Shown here piece after piece: positions 1 through 8,151 of a stretch of 27,661 nucleotides of DNA. Each line of letters starts with the position of its first letter. The stretch's first letter is position 1. The position numbers and the translations under genes were made by a program. The notes beneath the pieces were generated by a model, which was given only the letters and a program-made list of their open reading frames with translations, was not told the DNA's origin and searched no databases. Origin of the DNA: CAZRNB01 sp964601355 (GTDB lineage: Bacteria; Planctomycetota; Phycisphaerae; Sedimentisphaerales; Anaerobacaceae); assembly GCA_964601355.1 (NCBI GenBank), contig CAZRNB010000027.1, positions 1-27,661 of the forward strand, written 5' to 3'.

Positions 1-106
1 TGCGCTGCTGTGTGTCTGCCTCGGTTGGCTCAACCGTGAAACCTCGGCTGCTCAGCAGCAACAAGTATGCTAAGACGATTGGAATTATCCGAAGTACATT
101 CTTCAT
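1..106 (-). CDS. Start of a secreted protein (partial, cut by window edge)
   Basis: Read on the minus strand from the ATG at 106-104, the frame stays open to the window edge and gives 35 residues beginning MKNVLRIIPIVLAYLLLLSS. This is a typical signal peptide: one lysine, a long hydrophobic stretch, then a polar region (TVEPTEADTQQ). The mature protein lies outside the window, so no function can be given. It follows the Na/phosphate cotransporter on the same strand after 67 bases and could be co-transcribed with it. A weak AAGG lies about 12 bases upstream. The start is inferred mainly from the signal-peptide character. Confidence 0.55.
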   Translation of the reverse strand, partial: MKNVLRIIPIVLAYLLLLSSRGFTVEPTEADTQQR

Positions 107-173
107 ACTAAAAATTATACCTTAAATAATCGAGTCGGCAATACAATACCAAGAATATACAGAAATTACCTTA

Positions 174-1913
174 TTACCCCCGCTGTTTTTCAGGCTGACG
201 ATATGGTGTTTCGAGGGAGGGAACAACTTTCAACTCAATGCCATCCCATTGCAGGCCCCCTATTACAGCCTGCGCAATATTGGCGAGGTGGTCTCCAATT
301 TTTTCGACGTTATCTACAAAATCGATGAATATCAGCCCTGCTTCAGGCGTACAAAAACCGTTGCTCATTCGCTGAACATGGCTGCGACGAAAGTCCAGCT
401 GCATCCTGTTAAGATTAGCCTCGTTGTTCAAAGCCGACTTGGCCGCCTCGGTATTATCCTTTTCAAGAGCTGTTATGACACATTTAAACATCAGGCCAGC
501 CTCCTTCCGAAGACGGTTGGCCTCACCTAATGCCAGCTCGCTAAAGTTCAGACGCTGTTCTATCTTGCGCTCGGCAATTTCCACGATATTAACCGCGTGG
601 TCGCCAATACGTTCGAGGTCGTTGACTGTATGCAGAAGGACCGGCAGTGCAATAGAAACCTCATCTGACAATTGCCTGCGTGATAGTTCCGAAAGGTACG
701 ATGTAATCTCATACTGAAGCGTATCGGTGAACTCTTCCGCCTGGCGTCCTGACTCAAGTTTTTTCCTGCTATCGTTAATAAGTCCGTCGGTGGCCCCTTC
801 GAAGCCCGCTTCTGCGGTTTTTGCCATTCGAACAATTTCACGTCTTGCCTGTTCCAGCGCGATCTCCGGAGTGCCGAGAAGATGTCTTTCAAGAACAACC
901 GGCTGTGCCGCCGCCTCACCAGGTTTTACCGGCACCAGCTTAAGCACCACCTTCTCCAATACAGTGCTCAACGGTAAAAAGATGAAAGAGTTTGCCACGT
1001 TAAATGTCGTATGCGCCACCGCAATACTACCAGCTATGGTGGTATGACTGAGCTGCCATGGAGCGATGAATTCGACCAGCTTGCCGAACCAGCCGATGGA
1101 AAAAAATGGATAAGCTATTACTGTGCCGAGAACATTAAACACTGTATGTGCCCAGGCGGCCCGGCGAGCGTTTCGATTGGCCTGTATAGCTGCGAGCTGG
1201 GCAGTAATCGTTGTACCGATGTTGGCTCCTAAAACAAACGGTATTGCAACATTAAGCACGACCGGCCAATCGTTGCCAAGCACCCCTCCCATTGCCAGCA
1301 GCTGCACAATAGCTATGGATGCAGAGCTGCTCTGAATCAGCATGGTTAGCCCCATTCCAGCCAGAATGGCGAATAAGGGTTTGCTTCCATAAGCAACAAA
1401 AAGCTGCTGCACTCGCTGGCTTTTCTCCAAGGGGCTAAACGCATCCTTCATAAACTCTATGCCCAGAAACAATATTCCAAAGCCCAGCAGTATTGTGCCG
1501 AGGCTTTTCATCATTCGTGTCCTGCCCGCTACCTGCAGAAGAAATCCCAGACCCACCGCCGGCAGTGCATAAAGCTCGATGCTCAATCCTCCAAGACCTG
1601 TTATAGACACTATCCATGCCGTAGCGGTGGTTCCCACATTACTGCCTATAATAACACCTATCGCTTGTTTCAGAGTCAGCAGCCCCGCATTAACCAGGCC
1701 GATAACAATAACAGTTGTTGCAGAGCTTGATTGGATAATTGCCGTCACTAAAGCGCCAACGAGAAAGCCGACGTAAACCCTCTTGGTCATTGATTCGAGG
1801 ACTTTCCTGAGTTTTTGGCCGGCAGCCTTTTTCAGCCCATCTGACATGAGGACCATTCCGAATAGAAACAGTCCTAATCCCCCTATCGTGCCAATAATCA
1901 TAGCCCGAATCAT
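174..1913 (-). CDS. Na+/phosphate cotransporter family protein with PhoU-like C-terminal domain
   Basis: 579 residues. The N-terminal ~330 residues are hydrophobic and carry the duplicated signature of the NptA/SLC34-type family: QSSSATT at 61-67 with GSNVGTT at 90-96, then QSSSAS at 194-199 with GANIGTT further on. These inverted repeats line the substrate and Na+ path in the known family. Residues ~345-570 are soluble and helical, with two IGDHAVNI / IGDHLANI segments typical of PhoU domains, which tie phosphate uptake to regulation. The product should be an inner-membrane phosphate importer or exporter. The start is ATG 1913 with GGGGAG five bases upstream. An in-frame ATG four codons later is also possible. 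No pst/pho operon is visible nearby. Confidence 0.9.
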   Translation of the reverse strand: MIRAMIIGTIGGLGLFLFGMVLMSDGLKKAAGQKLRKVLESMTKRVYVGFLVGALVTAIIQSSSATTVIVIGLVNAGLLTLKQAIGVIIGSNVGTTATAWIVSITGLGGLSIELYALPAVGLGFLLQVAGRTRMMKSLGTILLGFGILFLGIEFMKDAFSPLEKSQRVQQLFVAYGSKPLFAILAGMGLTMLIQSSSASIAIVQLLAMGGVLGNDWPVVLNVAIPFVLGANIGTTITAQLAAIQANRNARRAAWAHTVFNVLGTVIAYPFFSIGWFGKLVEFIAPWQLSHTTIAGSIAVAHTTFNVANSFIFLPLSTVLEKVVLKLVPVKPGEAAAQPVVLERHLLGTPEIALEQARREIVRMAKTAEAGFEGATDGLINDSRKKLESGRQAEEFTDTLQYEITSYLSELSRRQLSDEVSIALPVLLHTVNDLERIGDHAVNIVEIAERKIEQRLNFSELALGEANRLRKEAGLMFKCVITALEKDNTEAAKSALNNEANLNRMQLDFRRSHVQRMSNGFCTPEAGLIFIDFVDNVEKIGDHLANIAQAVIGGLQWDGIELKVVPSLETPYRQPEKQRG

Positions 1914-1991
1914 TTTGCTCCCCTGCTCTTCAAAACTGAATTACACATACTATAACACTGACATACACCGACTTCCGAGTAAGTCCGCGTT

Positions 1992-3119
1992 TTAATCAGT
2001 GTCCGTCAGTGTTCGCAAAATCTCCACGCCGCGCCCAATCTGCTCATCGCTGGTGGCGAAGCTTATCCTAAAGTGCGTGTCTTTTTCGCTAAAGACGTTG
2101 CCGGGTATTATCAGCACATTGTTTTTAATAGCCTTTTCAACAAACTGTGTTGCCGAACCGCCTGGTGCTTTAACGAATGAGTAAAACGCTCCACTGGGCT
2201 TTATCAGTTCGAATTTATCTTTTAGTCCATCGTAAAGAAGGTCTCTTTTTCGTTTATAGGCTTCTACAAAATCTGTAATATCATAATCTAAAGCTGCGAT
2301 TGCCGCTTTTTGCAAAGGCGTTGGTGCACAAACAAAGGTATATTGCTGCATTTTTGTCATCTGCTCAATGACATTCGCCAGGGGCTTTGGAGCTGCAGCA
2401 AAGCCTAAACGCCAGCCGGTCATCGCATAAGGCTTGCTGAAGCCACGCAGCAAAAGGGTCTTGTCATAGAAATTTGCGATACTTGTAAATGTACCATCGT
2501 AGCAGAATTTTTCGTAAGCCTCATCGTCTAAAATCAAGATGTCTTTTTTCGCTGCTATTTCGGCTAAAGCCTTTATCTCACCTTGCGAATACACCACGCC
2601 GGTCGGATTGCACGGCGAATTGAGTATTATCATCTTGGTTTTGTCGGTTATCGCTTTTTCGATTTTCTCGACCGGCAGGTCAAAATCAGGGTAGGTATCA
2701 ATAAAGATGCACTTTCCGCCAAGCATATTGACTAAATGCTTATACATGACAAAGTAAGGGTCGGGGATGATGACTTCATCGCCGGGATTAACCAACGCCA
2801 AAAAGGCTAATAGAATCCCCCCGCTTACACCGCTTGTAACCAGCACGGCCGGATTTCCCCACCTGAACTCTTGCTTTATTTGTTCTGCGATTTTTGCCTT
2901 TAGGGCATCATCGCCAGCCGTTTGTGAGTACTTATTGAATCCTTCCCGGATGGCTTTGATTGCTTCTTCTTTGAGTGCTTCCGGCACATCGAAGTCCGGC
3001 TGCCCTATTGAAAAATTGACCGGGTCACGCATCTGAGCCGCTAATGCGAAGACCTTCCGTATGCCGCTTGCGTTGATAAGTTTTGTTCTTTCAGCAAGTA
3101 TGTTTTTCATTTTCAACAT
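1992..3119 (-). CDS. Pyridoxal-phosphate class I aminotransferase (aspartate aminotransferase-like)
   Basis: 375 residues, normal length for fold-type I aminotransferases of the aspartate aminotransferase I-gamma group. Visible family features: an N-terminal FSIGQPDFDVP segment, NPTG at 171-174, the cofactor-binding DDEAY at 198-202, the Schiff-base lysine in GFSKPYAMTGWRLG (K229), and a C-terminal HFRISFATS with the carboxylate-binding arginine. It should move amino groups between aspartate (or another amino acid) and 2-oxoglutarate in the cytoplasm. The exact substrate cannot be read from motifs. The start ATG 3119 has GAGG 11 bases upstream. A second ATG three codons on is possible. It is separated by 78 bases from the cotransporter on the same strand. 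Confidence 0.88.
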   Translation of the reverse strand: MLKMKNILAERTKLINASGIRKVFALAAQMRDPVNFSIGQPDFDVPEALKEEAIKAIREGFNKYSQTAGDDALKAKIAEQIKQEFRWGNPAVLVTSGVSGGILLAFLALVNPGDEVIIPDPYFVMYKHLVNMLGGKCIFIDTYPDFDLPVEKIEKAITDKTKMIILNSPCNPTGVVYSQGEIKALAEIAAKKDILILDDEAYEKFCYDGTFTSIANFYDKTLLLRGFSKPYAMTGWRLGFAAAPKPLANVIEQMTKMQQYTFVCAPTPLQKAAIAALDYDITDFVEAYKRKRDLLYDGLKDKFELIKPSGAFYSFVKAPGGSATQFVEKAIKNNVLIIPGNVFSEKDTHFRISFATSDEQIGRGVEILRTLTDTD

Positions 3120-3142
3120 TTTTTTTGAAACCTCGATGAAAT

Positions 3143-3239
3143 GTCATTGCGAGGCCCGAAGGGCCGTGGCAATCTCTTGCGTGATAGGTGTAAAAAGCCT
3201 CCTTTGTCTTTGAGATTGCTTCGCTTCGCTCGCAATGAC
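3143..3239. repeat. REP-like imperfect palindrome (TCATTGCGAG type)
   Basis: The left end GTCATTGCGAGGCCCGAAGG and the right end GCTTCGCTTCGCTCGCAATGAC are imperfect inverted copies, with GGCAATCTC facing GAGATTGC inside. The total is 97 bases, with a ~45-base loop. This class of palindrome is widespread in bacterial spacers. Its ends resemble in style, but not in sequence, the other palindromes at 12906-12975 and 19475-19570. Confidence 0.75.
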
Positions 3240-3718
3240 GACCTATAGCATTATGTTTTCTATAACGCATTTCCAAAAAGTAATTAGTTAATAATAAATA
3301 GTAAATTAAAGTTCTTTCATTTAGTGATTATTTTATCGCCGATGGTCAGCAAATCCAACCCGAAAATGCTTATTTAAAAATATTTAGCCGTTCACATATT
3401 TCATTATTATTACATGCGACTCTATCCTGAAAAGAAGGAAATATAAAATAATATAACAACTAAGGGAGGCGTATGATTCTCTATCAGTTGTCACTCCATT
3501 CCTCACAATTAGTGTGAGGGAGGACAAAAGAATAAAGGTCATCAGGGTATCAGGGTGAAGGAGATCAGTAAATCAGGAGAGCAGGGAAAATTTATACGCC
3601 GACTGCGTATTTATCTGATATCCTGTCCGGCTACGGCTCGGCGCTACGCCGAGACGAGTTATCCTGATAACCAGATTTCCTCTTAAACTTAGAAATGACC
3701 GGCAACATGAATATGAAA

Positions 3719-3739
3719 CCGGCACTATAAAAGTGCCGG
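3719..3739 (-). terminator. Hairpin downstream of the homocysteine methyltransferase, possible terminator
   Basis: An 8-bp perfect stem (CCGGCACT 3719-3726 with AGTGCCGG 3732-3739) has a 5-base loop, 46 bases past the stop of the minus-strand gene. On that strand only TTT follows the stem, so termination would be weak. It is preceded on the minus strand by CGTTTAG, the same word that precedes the hairpins at 11066 and 27078. Confidence 0.45.
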
Positions 3740-3785
3740 CTAAACGTTTATATGAAAAAACCATCCCTAAGGGAAGCTTTTGCTG

Positions 3786-4733
3786 CTATGCCATGCCGGT
3801 TCTCAGCTTTCTGCTGACGGCTGTGATGTGGGCCGGCTCTGTACCGCAGCAGCCGCCGATAATATTAATTCCGGCTAAATGAATCTTTTCAGCAGCATTC
3901 GCAAAATCTTCAGGTGTCACCTTATAAACTGCCCTGCCATCAACCAGCTCCGGCTTGCCTGCATTAGGCTCAGCGAAAATCGTCGCTTGTCGCTTGTCGC
4001 TCGTCGCTCGGGTTTTCTCTAAAGCCTTCATTGCAGAGACAAATTTTTCCGCGAGTTTCACATATCCGTCAAGGGACAGCGTTCCGCAATTAAAACCGAC
4101 CGCGTCAATCCCGAGTGAAACCATTTTTGTAACTGCCGATTCGACGTCAACACCCATCATAGTTTTAAAATCATCGCCGATACTATCAAAGCTAAAGGAA
4201 ACAAACACAGGATAATTACCCCCCAGGGGCGAGCTGACTGATTTGACTGCTTCAACGGCAATCTCCGCCTCAATGAGAGCGGTCATCGTCTCGATGATAA
4301 AGCCATCGACGCCCCCTTCTAAAAGCGCCTGGGCCTGTTGTGCAAAAGCATCCTTTAGCTCTTGTGGCCTCAAGCTTCCCAAAGGCTCCAGAAAGTCACC
4401 GCTCGGCCCAATGTCACCTAAAACATATCTGCTCTGCCCTGCTGCCTGCCGAGCTATCTGAGCACCTGCGGCATTTATCTCAGCGACCTTATCAGAAAGT
4501 CCATGCCGGGCAAGGGCATACTTATTAGCACCGAATGTATTTGTAAGAATCGCATCGCTGCCTGCCGTAAGATACGCCTGATGGATATCCAAAATGACAT
4601 CTGGCGACTCGATATTCAGATAATCATTGCAAACGCCTGCCTCAATCCCGCGGGCGAACAATTCGGTCCCCATCGCGCCATCCAGCAAGAAAACACCTTG
4701 TCTAATTCTTTCTCTCAGATTTATCTTAGGCAT
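3786..4733 (-). CDS. Homocysteine S-methyltransferase domain protein
   Basis: 315 residues forming one homocysteine-binding TIM barrel, like the N-terminal module of cobalamin-dependent methionine synthase or BHMT/MmuM. Seen: LLDGAMGTEL near the start, TNTFGAN at 64-70, the zinc ligands C216 (VGFNCG) and C295-C296 in IIGGCCGTEPAHI. The folate, cobalamin-binding and activation modules of full MetH are absent, so it either uses another methyl donor or works with separate subunits encoded elsewhere. It is the last gene of the minus-strand run starting at 7996, 15 bases after the lipoprotein gene. An unusual insert (about residues 239-251, KTRATSDKRQAT) is encoded by a heptamer repeat at 3983-4010. 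Confidence 0.88.
   Translation of the reverse strand: MPKINLRERIRQGVFLLDGAMGTELFARGIEAGVCNDYLNIESPDVILDIHQAYLTAGSDAILTNTFGANKYALARHGLSDKVAEINAAGAQIARQAAGQSRYVLGDIGPSGDFLEPLGSLRPQELKDAFAQQAQALLEGGVDGFIIETMTALIEAEIAVEAVKSVSSPLGGNYPVFVSFSFDSIGDDFKTMMGVDVESAVTKMVSLGIDAVGFNCGTLSLDGYVKLAEKFVSAMKALEKTRATSDKRQATIFAEPNAGKPELVDGRAVYKVTPEDFANAAEKIHLAGINIIGGCCGTEPAHITAVSRKLRTGMA
3983..4010. repeat. Four tandem heptamers inside the methyltransferase gene
   Basis: Two copies of TCGCTTG are followed by two of TCGCTCG, directly abutting (plus strand). The total is 28 bases. They lie within the coding region and supply most of a basic, polar insert just before the conserved EPNAGKP segment. Confidence 0.85.
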
Positions 4734-4748
4734 AAATAAACCGATCTT

Positions 4749-5630
4749 TCAATCTTGCTTCTGTTCAATCCACCTTCCATCAACATTCACAAAAACGTGC
4801 TTAAATCCCTTTTGTTCGGGATGATTGAAAAGAATATCCTGTTGCTTGGCGCCAAAGCTCATCGGCTTTATAGAAGTCAAGCTGACGCAAACGCTTGTCG
4901 GCTCCTTCAGATTTTCACCGTTCCTTAAAATCCTGATAATACTCGGCACAGAAAATCCATTGACTACCTGCTCGAATTTGTCCAGCTCCACAACAAGCTC
5001 AAATTGCTTATCTATATTAAGATACTGAATTTTCCGCACGGAATAATCGCAGTTATCGGCATACAGTTTCTTTATTGTTCCTGTATTGTCACTTTGTCTC
5101 GTCAGAACGTCAAAGACCCCTTCTTTTGACAACGACCAATTTCCCACGTCTTCTCTATCGCTTTGCAATGCTATAATTCCAAGAGCTTCGAGCACCACTC
5201 TCGGATCGAGCAGAAGTCCACCGACTGAGCCTGTCTCGGCCCAGTTACCCAGCCAGTAGCTGCTGACATCCTTGAGTTTTATCGCCAGCCAAAACTTGTT
5301 TTCATTTGAACCGAGAACAATCCCCCGCGGATCAAAAGCCACGTCACCTTGTATATAAATGTCGGCTGGCGGATTTAACCAGACCTGCACAGGAAAGTTT
5401 TCCTTCTTTGGTTTTCCATCGACATAAAATTCCAGACGGCATTGGCCATTAGCCTTAAACGGCACCATATTCTGCGATCGGCTCTTGAGCACGGACAACG
5501 CCTCGATCGCAGATTCACTGCCCGGACAACTCCGTTCCGGCTTTTGAATTTGCCTATTGCAGCCAGCAAGAAAAAGTGTTGCCGTAATGAGATGAACAAA
5601 CAGCAGCTTATGATATTGTTGATAATTCAT
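4749..5630 (-). CDS. Lipoprotein of unknown function (possible LolA/LolB-like fold)
   Basis: 293 residues. The N-terminus has a hydrophobic segment ending in the lipobox LAGC (residues 21-24), so C24 is expected to be lipidated and the protein anchored in a membrane. The body looks like mostly beta strands: an early FKANGQCRLEFYVDGKPKKE, then VQVWLNPPADIYIQGDVAFD. Such a run of paired strands after a short helical segment resembles the LolA/LolB or DUF4292 type of lipid-binding fold. That is an inference from pattern only. It starts three bases after the stop of the preceding gene, so translation is probably coupled. No catalytic motif was seen. Confidence 0.7.
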   Translation of the reverse strand: MNYQQYHKLLFVHLITATLFLAGCNRQIQKPERSCPGSESAIEALSVLKSRSQNMVPFKANGQCRLEFYVDGKPKKENFPVQVWLNPPADIYIQGDVAFDPRGIVLGSNENKFWLAIKLKDVSSYWLGNWAETGSVGGLLLDPRVVLEALGIIALQSDREDVGNWSLSKEGVFDVLTRQSDNTGTIKKLYADNCDYSVRKIQYLNIDKQFELVVELDKFEQVVNGFSVPSIIRILRNGENLKEPTSVCVSLTSIKPMSFGAKQQDILFNHPEQKGFKHVFVNVDGRWIEQKQD

Positions 5631-5633
5631 TTT

Positions 5634-6122
5634 CTATAAATCCGTTTGTAATATTTGACTCATCTGCGAGGATAATTGTTCGATTTGCACCTCATCAAGA
5701 TGTGGATTTATCACCTCCACCATCTCCTTATCACCAGTTATTCTCAAACGCCAAATTTCCTTACCATCCTCTACCTGTGATGAATCATATTTCAGGCGCC
5801 TTTTTCGCATCAGAACCAACGCCAGCACAAAGCGAAAATTTATTTTTTCCTGCTCGGTCTCCTGTGCCAGCCGCTCAAAAAAGGCCATCAGCATATCATC
5901 GTCAATAAATCTGGCCTTTTTCTGGCCTGGCTGCGGCAGTTTCGTTTTCCAGAAGCAAAATACACTCGGCTTTTGGCTTTGCCAGTAATCGACGCAGAAA
6001 TCCCGGCGTTGTAGTCCTTGTTCAGTCTCTACCAGAGCACCGAAGTATTCTTCGCCGAAATCGATCTTTTTGCCAGTACCGTAGCAAAGCCCAAGCGGCT
6101 TGTTAATTTCCCATTCGTCCAT
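5634..6122 (-). CDS. Conserved-looking hypothetical protein
   Basis: 162 residues, function not recognised. The N-terminal ~50 residues carry spaced cysteines and tryptophans (WEINKPLGLCYGTGKKI, then RRDFCVDYWQ), which could form a small metal site with C13 and C43, but only two cysteines are obvious there. The middle (residues ~70-115) is charged and probably helical, and includes FRFVLALVLMRKRRLKYD. No signal peptide or membrane segment is seen, so it is probably cytoplasmic. It sits in the tight run between the helix-hairpin-helix gene (18 bases upstream) and the lipoprotein gene (3 bases downstream). The start ATG 6122 has only a weak AAAG upstream. Confidence 0.7.
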   Translation of the reverse strand: MDEWEINKPLGLCYGTGKKIDFGEEYFGALVETEQGLQRRDFCVDYWQSQKPSVFCFWKTKLPQPGQKKARFIDDDMLMAFFERLAQETEQEKINFRFVLALVLMRKRRLKYDSSQVEDGKEIWRLRITGDKEMVEVINPHLDEVQIEQLSSQMSQILQTDL

Positions 6123-6140
6123 TTTTCTTTAGATAATGCC

Positions 6141-6512
6141 CTACTCAAACCTAAGCCATTTACTCATGTCTTGTGACGTTTTAGGCCCAATACCTTTGAC
6201 ATTCTGCAAATCATTGCGGTCTCTAAAAACGGGACTTATGCCTTCTTTTGCACGATAATCTCCCCTGTATGCGACTATTGCCTGGGCCCGTACGCGACCT
6301 ACATTCGGCAATCTGGCAATGCTTTCCACAGGAGCTTCGTTCGGATTTATCTTCTCATCTAATACAATCTCGCCTCCGGCTGTGGCGGAGTCCTGCCCTG
6401 CAAGGCATGAAGCAACAATACCAACAGCCAGTGCAAGACAGATAATCTCACTAACAGCAAAAGCACAAGCTTGAATTCTGTCTAATCCAGCTTCGGCTGT
6501 ATCGTGCGCCAT
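6141..6512 (-). CDS. Membrane-anchored helix-hairpin-helix protein (ComEA-like)
   Basis: 123 residues. A hydrophobic segment at about 15-38 should anchor the protein in the inner membrane. The C-terminal half is a ComEA/GspK-type domain: INPNEAPVESIARLPNVG with a first hairpin at 68-79 (LPNVGRVRAQAI) and a second at 105-116 (VKGIGPKTSQDM). In ComEA such domains bind incoming double-stranded DNA outside the membrane. In type II secretion K proteins they have structural roles. No other competence gene lies beside it, so a DNA-uptake role is only suggested. The cysteine-rich N-terminus (CAFA, IICLALA, ASCLAG) is untypical. The start ATG 6512 lacks a clear ribosome-binding site and lies eight bases after the preceding stop. 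Confidence 0.8.
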   Translation of the reverse strand: MAHDTAEAGLDRIQACAFAVSEIICLALAVGIVASCLAGQDSATAGGEIVLDEKINPNEAPVESIARLPNVGRVRAQAIVAYRGDYRAKEGISPVFRDRNDLQNVKGIGPKTSQDMSKWLRFE

Positions 6513-6520
6513 AAAATTAT

Positions 6521-7996
6521 TTAACGATTAAAAATAACGCCATGCAACTCTCTAATGGCTTGATACGATTTTTTAGGCTCAAACCTATCGGTCAGCAGGC
6601 CGCTATTTGCTATGATGCTATCTTTCGTATCAGCAAGCATCGAATATGTTACCGATTCAATATAAGGCTTGCTGAGCGCAATTTTGTAAAACTGTTCGAC
6701 CCATTCCGCCTGCTGCGATTGGTCCCATACCTGATGCCATGCGCCGGCGGTTTTACTGCTATATAAGCCATCACCACTTTGGCTTGGAACCTCCACGCCG
6801 GTTACATACACTGGCTTGCCTATGGGACTAAAATAATCCAGAACGGCCGATATCTGCATTAAATCTCTGACGTGCATACCCGACAGATTCTTTCCAAGCC
6901 GCATAGTCAATCCGAACGCATCAAAATTAATTCCACTCTGTACAATCATATCCATATATATCAAAGGTGGAATAGTATTTGGTACTATCGCATAGTATTC
7001 TCCCCACGGATTGCTGATTTCCACTATTCTCAGAGATCTATTGCTCGCTGCTTTAACAGCCATATTAGCTGCACGAGTTACACCTAAAACCTGCTCGAAG
7101 CTAAAACCAAGATTATTAAATACATTCAATCCGCTTAATACAATCCATCTGTGAATAATTCCTGAATAACGTGCCACAACCTTCAAAACGAATTGATATG
7201 CATCTTCGCGTATCCTTTCAAAACCTTCTTTGCTATTGATCAGCCATTTGGGAACATACTCATTGGAAAAACGAAGCAAAGGTCCGGCCCCGATTACCAA
7301 TTTCTTTTTGCCAAGCACATTTATGCAGCTATCAATCGATGAAAAATCAAAACTGCCCTTTTGAGATTCTATCTGAGCCCAGTTTACAGGAATCGTAACG
7401 GAGCCAAACAATTCCAATAATCTACTAACATACTCGGGATTATTTACATACGCGGGGTCAATACTACAACCGAGACAACCTCTGCCAAATCCGTTGTTCC
7501 TGGCTCTTACGTTGAACAAAGATTCCGCCTGTTTTATAGCCAACTTTTCAGCTACAATTACAGCTTTTTTAAGTGACTCATCTGCAAATTGCGATGCTGC
7601 CTGGACATCTGAAATATTTTGAACTGCTCTGACAAACAATTCCTGTGCCTGATGAGAAATATCATCCAAATCGGCCAAGCTGTCAAAAAACGTCCAGTCC
7701 TCCCTCTTATTGATGATTTGCATTAGCTTGGCTCGGGCAATCTCAAGATTCAGATTATACGGATGCTCTCTTTCAGGCAGGCACGTTGTCGGCAAAATCA
7801 CACTTCCAAAGCCATCAACAGACCACAATAAAGCCAGCCCTGATGTCGATAAATTTGGCTTTTCACATTCAATTAAGTCGTTCTTAAACCTTATCTTAGT
7901 CCGGCGAATGCTGATGCCATCAGTACCGAAAAGATAAGCGCCGCACAACCTGAATTTATCAACAGCTTTACCATCCTTAAAAACCTGAAATCGCAT
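6521..7996 (-). CDS. GH10-like (xylanase-fold) protein lacking catalytic glutamates
   Basis: 491 residues with no signal peptide. Residues ~1-165 form a separate N-terminal region. Residues ~170-490 follow the glycoside hydrolase family 10 barrel: TIPVNWAQIESQKGSFDFSSID at 201-222 matches the usual N-W-x-x-x-E-x-x-x-G-x-F-x-F-x-x-x-D pattern, and FDAFGLTMRLG at 358-368 matches the D-x-x-G-x-Q-x-H region. The acid/base site (normally WDVVNE) reads WIVLSG at 284-289, and the nucleophile site (normally TELD) reads TGVE at 399-402, so both catalytic Glu positions are Gly. It is probably a binding or scaffold protein, or a very divergent enzyme. It is the first gene of the five-gene minus-strand run. 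The start ATG 7996 has GAGGA three bases upstream. Confidence 0.7.
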   Translation of the reverse strand: MRFQVFKDGKAVDKFRLCGAYLFGTDGISIRRTKIRFKNDLIECEKPNLSTSGLALLWSVDGFGSVILPTTCLPEREHPYNLNLEIARAKLMQIINKREDWTFFDSLADLDDISHQAQELFVRAVQNISDVQAASQFADESLKKAVIVAEKLAIKQAESLFNVRARNNGFGRGCLGCSIDPAYVNNPEYVSRLLELFGSVTIPVNWAQIESQKGSFDFSSIDSCINVLGKKKLVIGAGPLLRFSNEYVPKWLINSKEGFERIREDAYQFVLKVVARYSGIIHRWIVLSGLNVFNNLGFSFEQVLGVTRAANMAVKAASNRSLRIVEISNPWGEYYAIVPNTIPPLIYMDMIVQSGINFDAFGLTMRLGKNLSGMHVRDLMQISAVLDYFSPIGKPVYVTGVEVPSQSGDGLYSSKTAGAWHQVWDQSQQAEWVEQFYKIALSKPYIESVTYSMLADTKDSIIANSGLLTDRFEPKKSYQAIRELHGVIFNR

Positions 7997-8151
7997 TTTT
8001 CCTCTGTCAATCAGAGAATAATTTTGTTCATATATCCATAAATTGTGATTGATGGCTGATTATAGCGGCCGAACACACAAAAACAATCATAAAAACGAAA
8101 GTTTGCAAATGGCAGTTAAGTTTATAAGACTCTAAGACCGATTATAAATAA

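Larger units (their letters stand above)
3120..3785. other. 666-base spacer with palindromic repeats
   Basis: No convincing gene is present. From left to right it holds a REP-like inverted repeat (3143-3239), an AT-rich stretch (3240-3460), a 14-codon reading frame behind a GGGAGG sequence (3473-3517) overlapping a small hairpin (arms 3501-3507 and 3513-3519), a word-like stretch built from variants of ATCAGG (3540-3590 and again near 3618-3670), and a GC-rich hairpin (3719-3739). The aminotransferase promoter should lie at its left part. Both flanking genes are on the minus strand. Confidence 0.7.

Noticed and set aside
3473..3517. A 14-codon frame behind GGGAGG overlapping a hairpin, like a leader peptide
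   Set aside because: No plus-strand gene follows for more than 4 kb, the hairpin lacks a T-tract and the codons show no run of one amino acid.
3573..3764. A 63-codon minus-strand frame in the large spacer
   Set aside because: It runs through the hairpin and word-repeat sequence and has no ribosome-binding site or family features.
6580..6596. A possible extra copy of the mobile-element end (ATCGGTCAG)
   Set aside because: It lies within codons of the GH10-like gene, matches only nine bases and has no partner end nearby.
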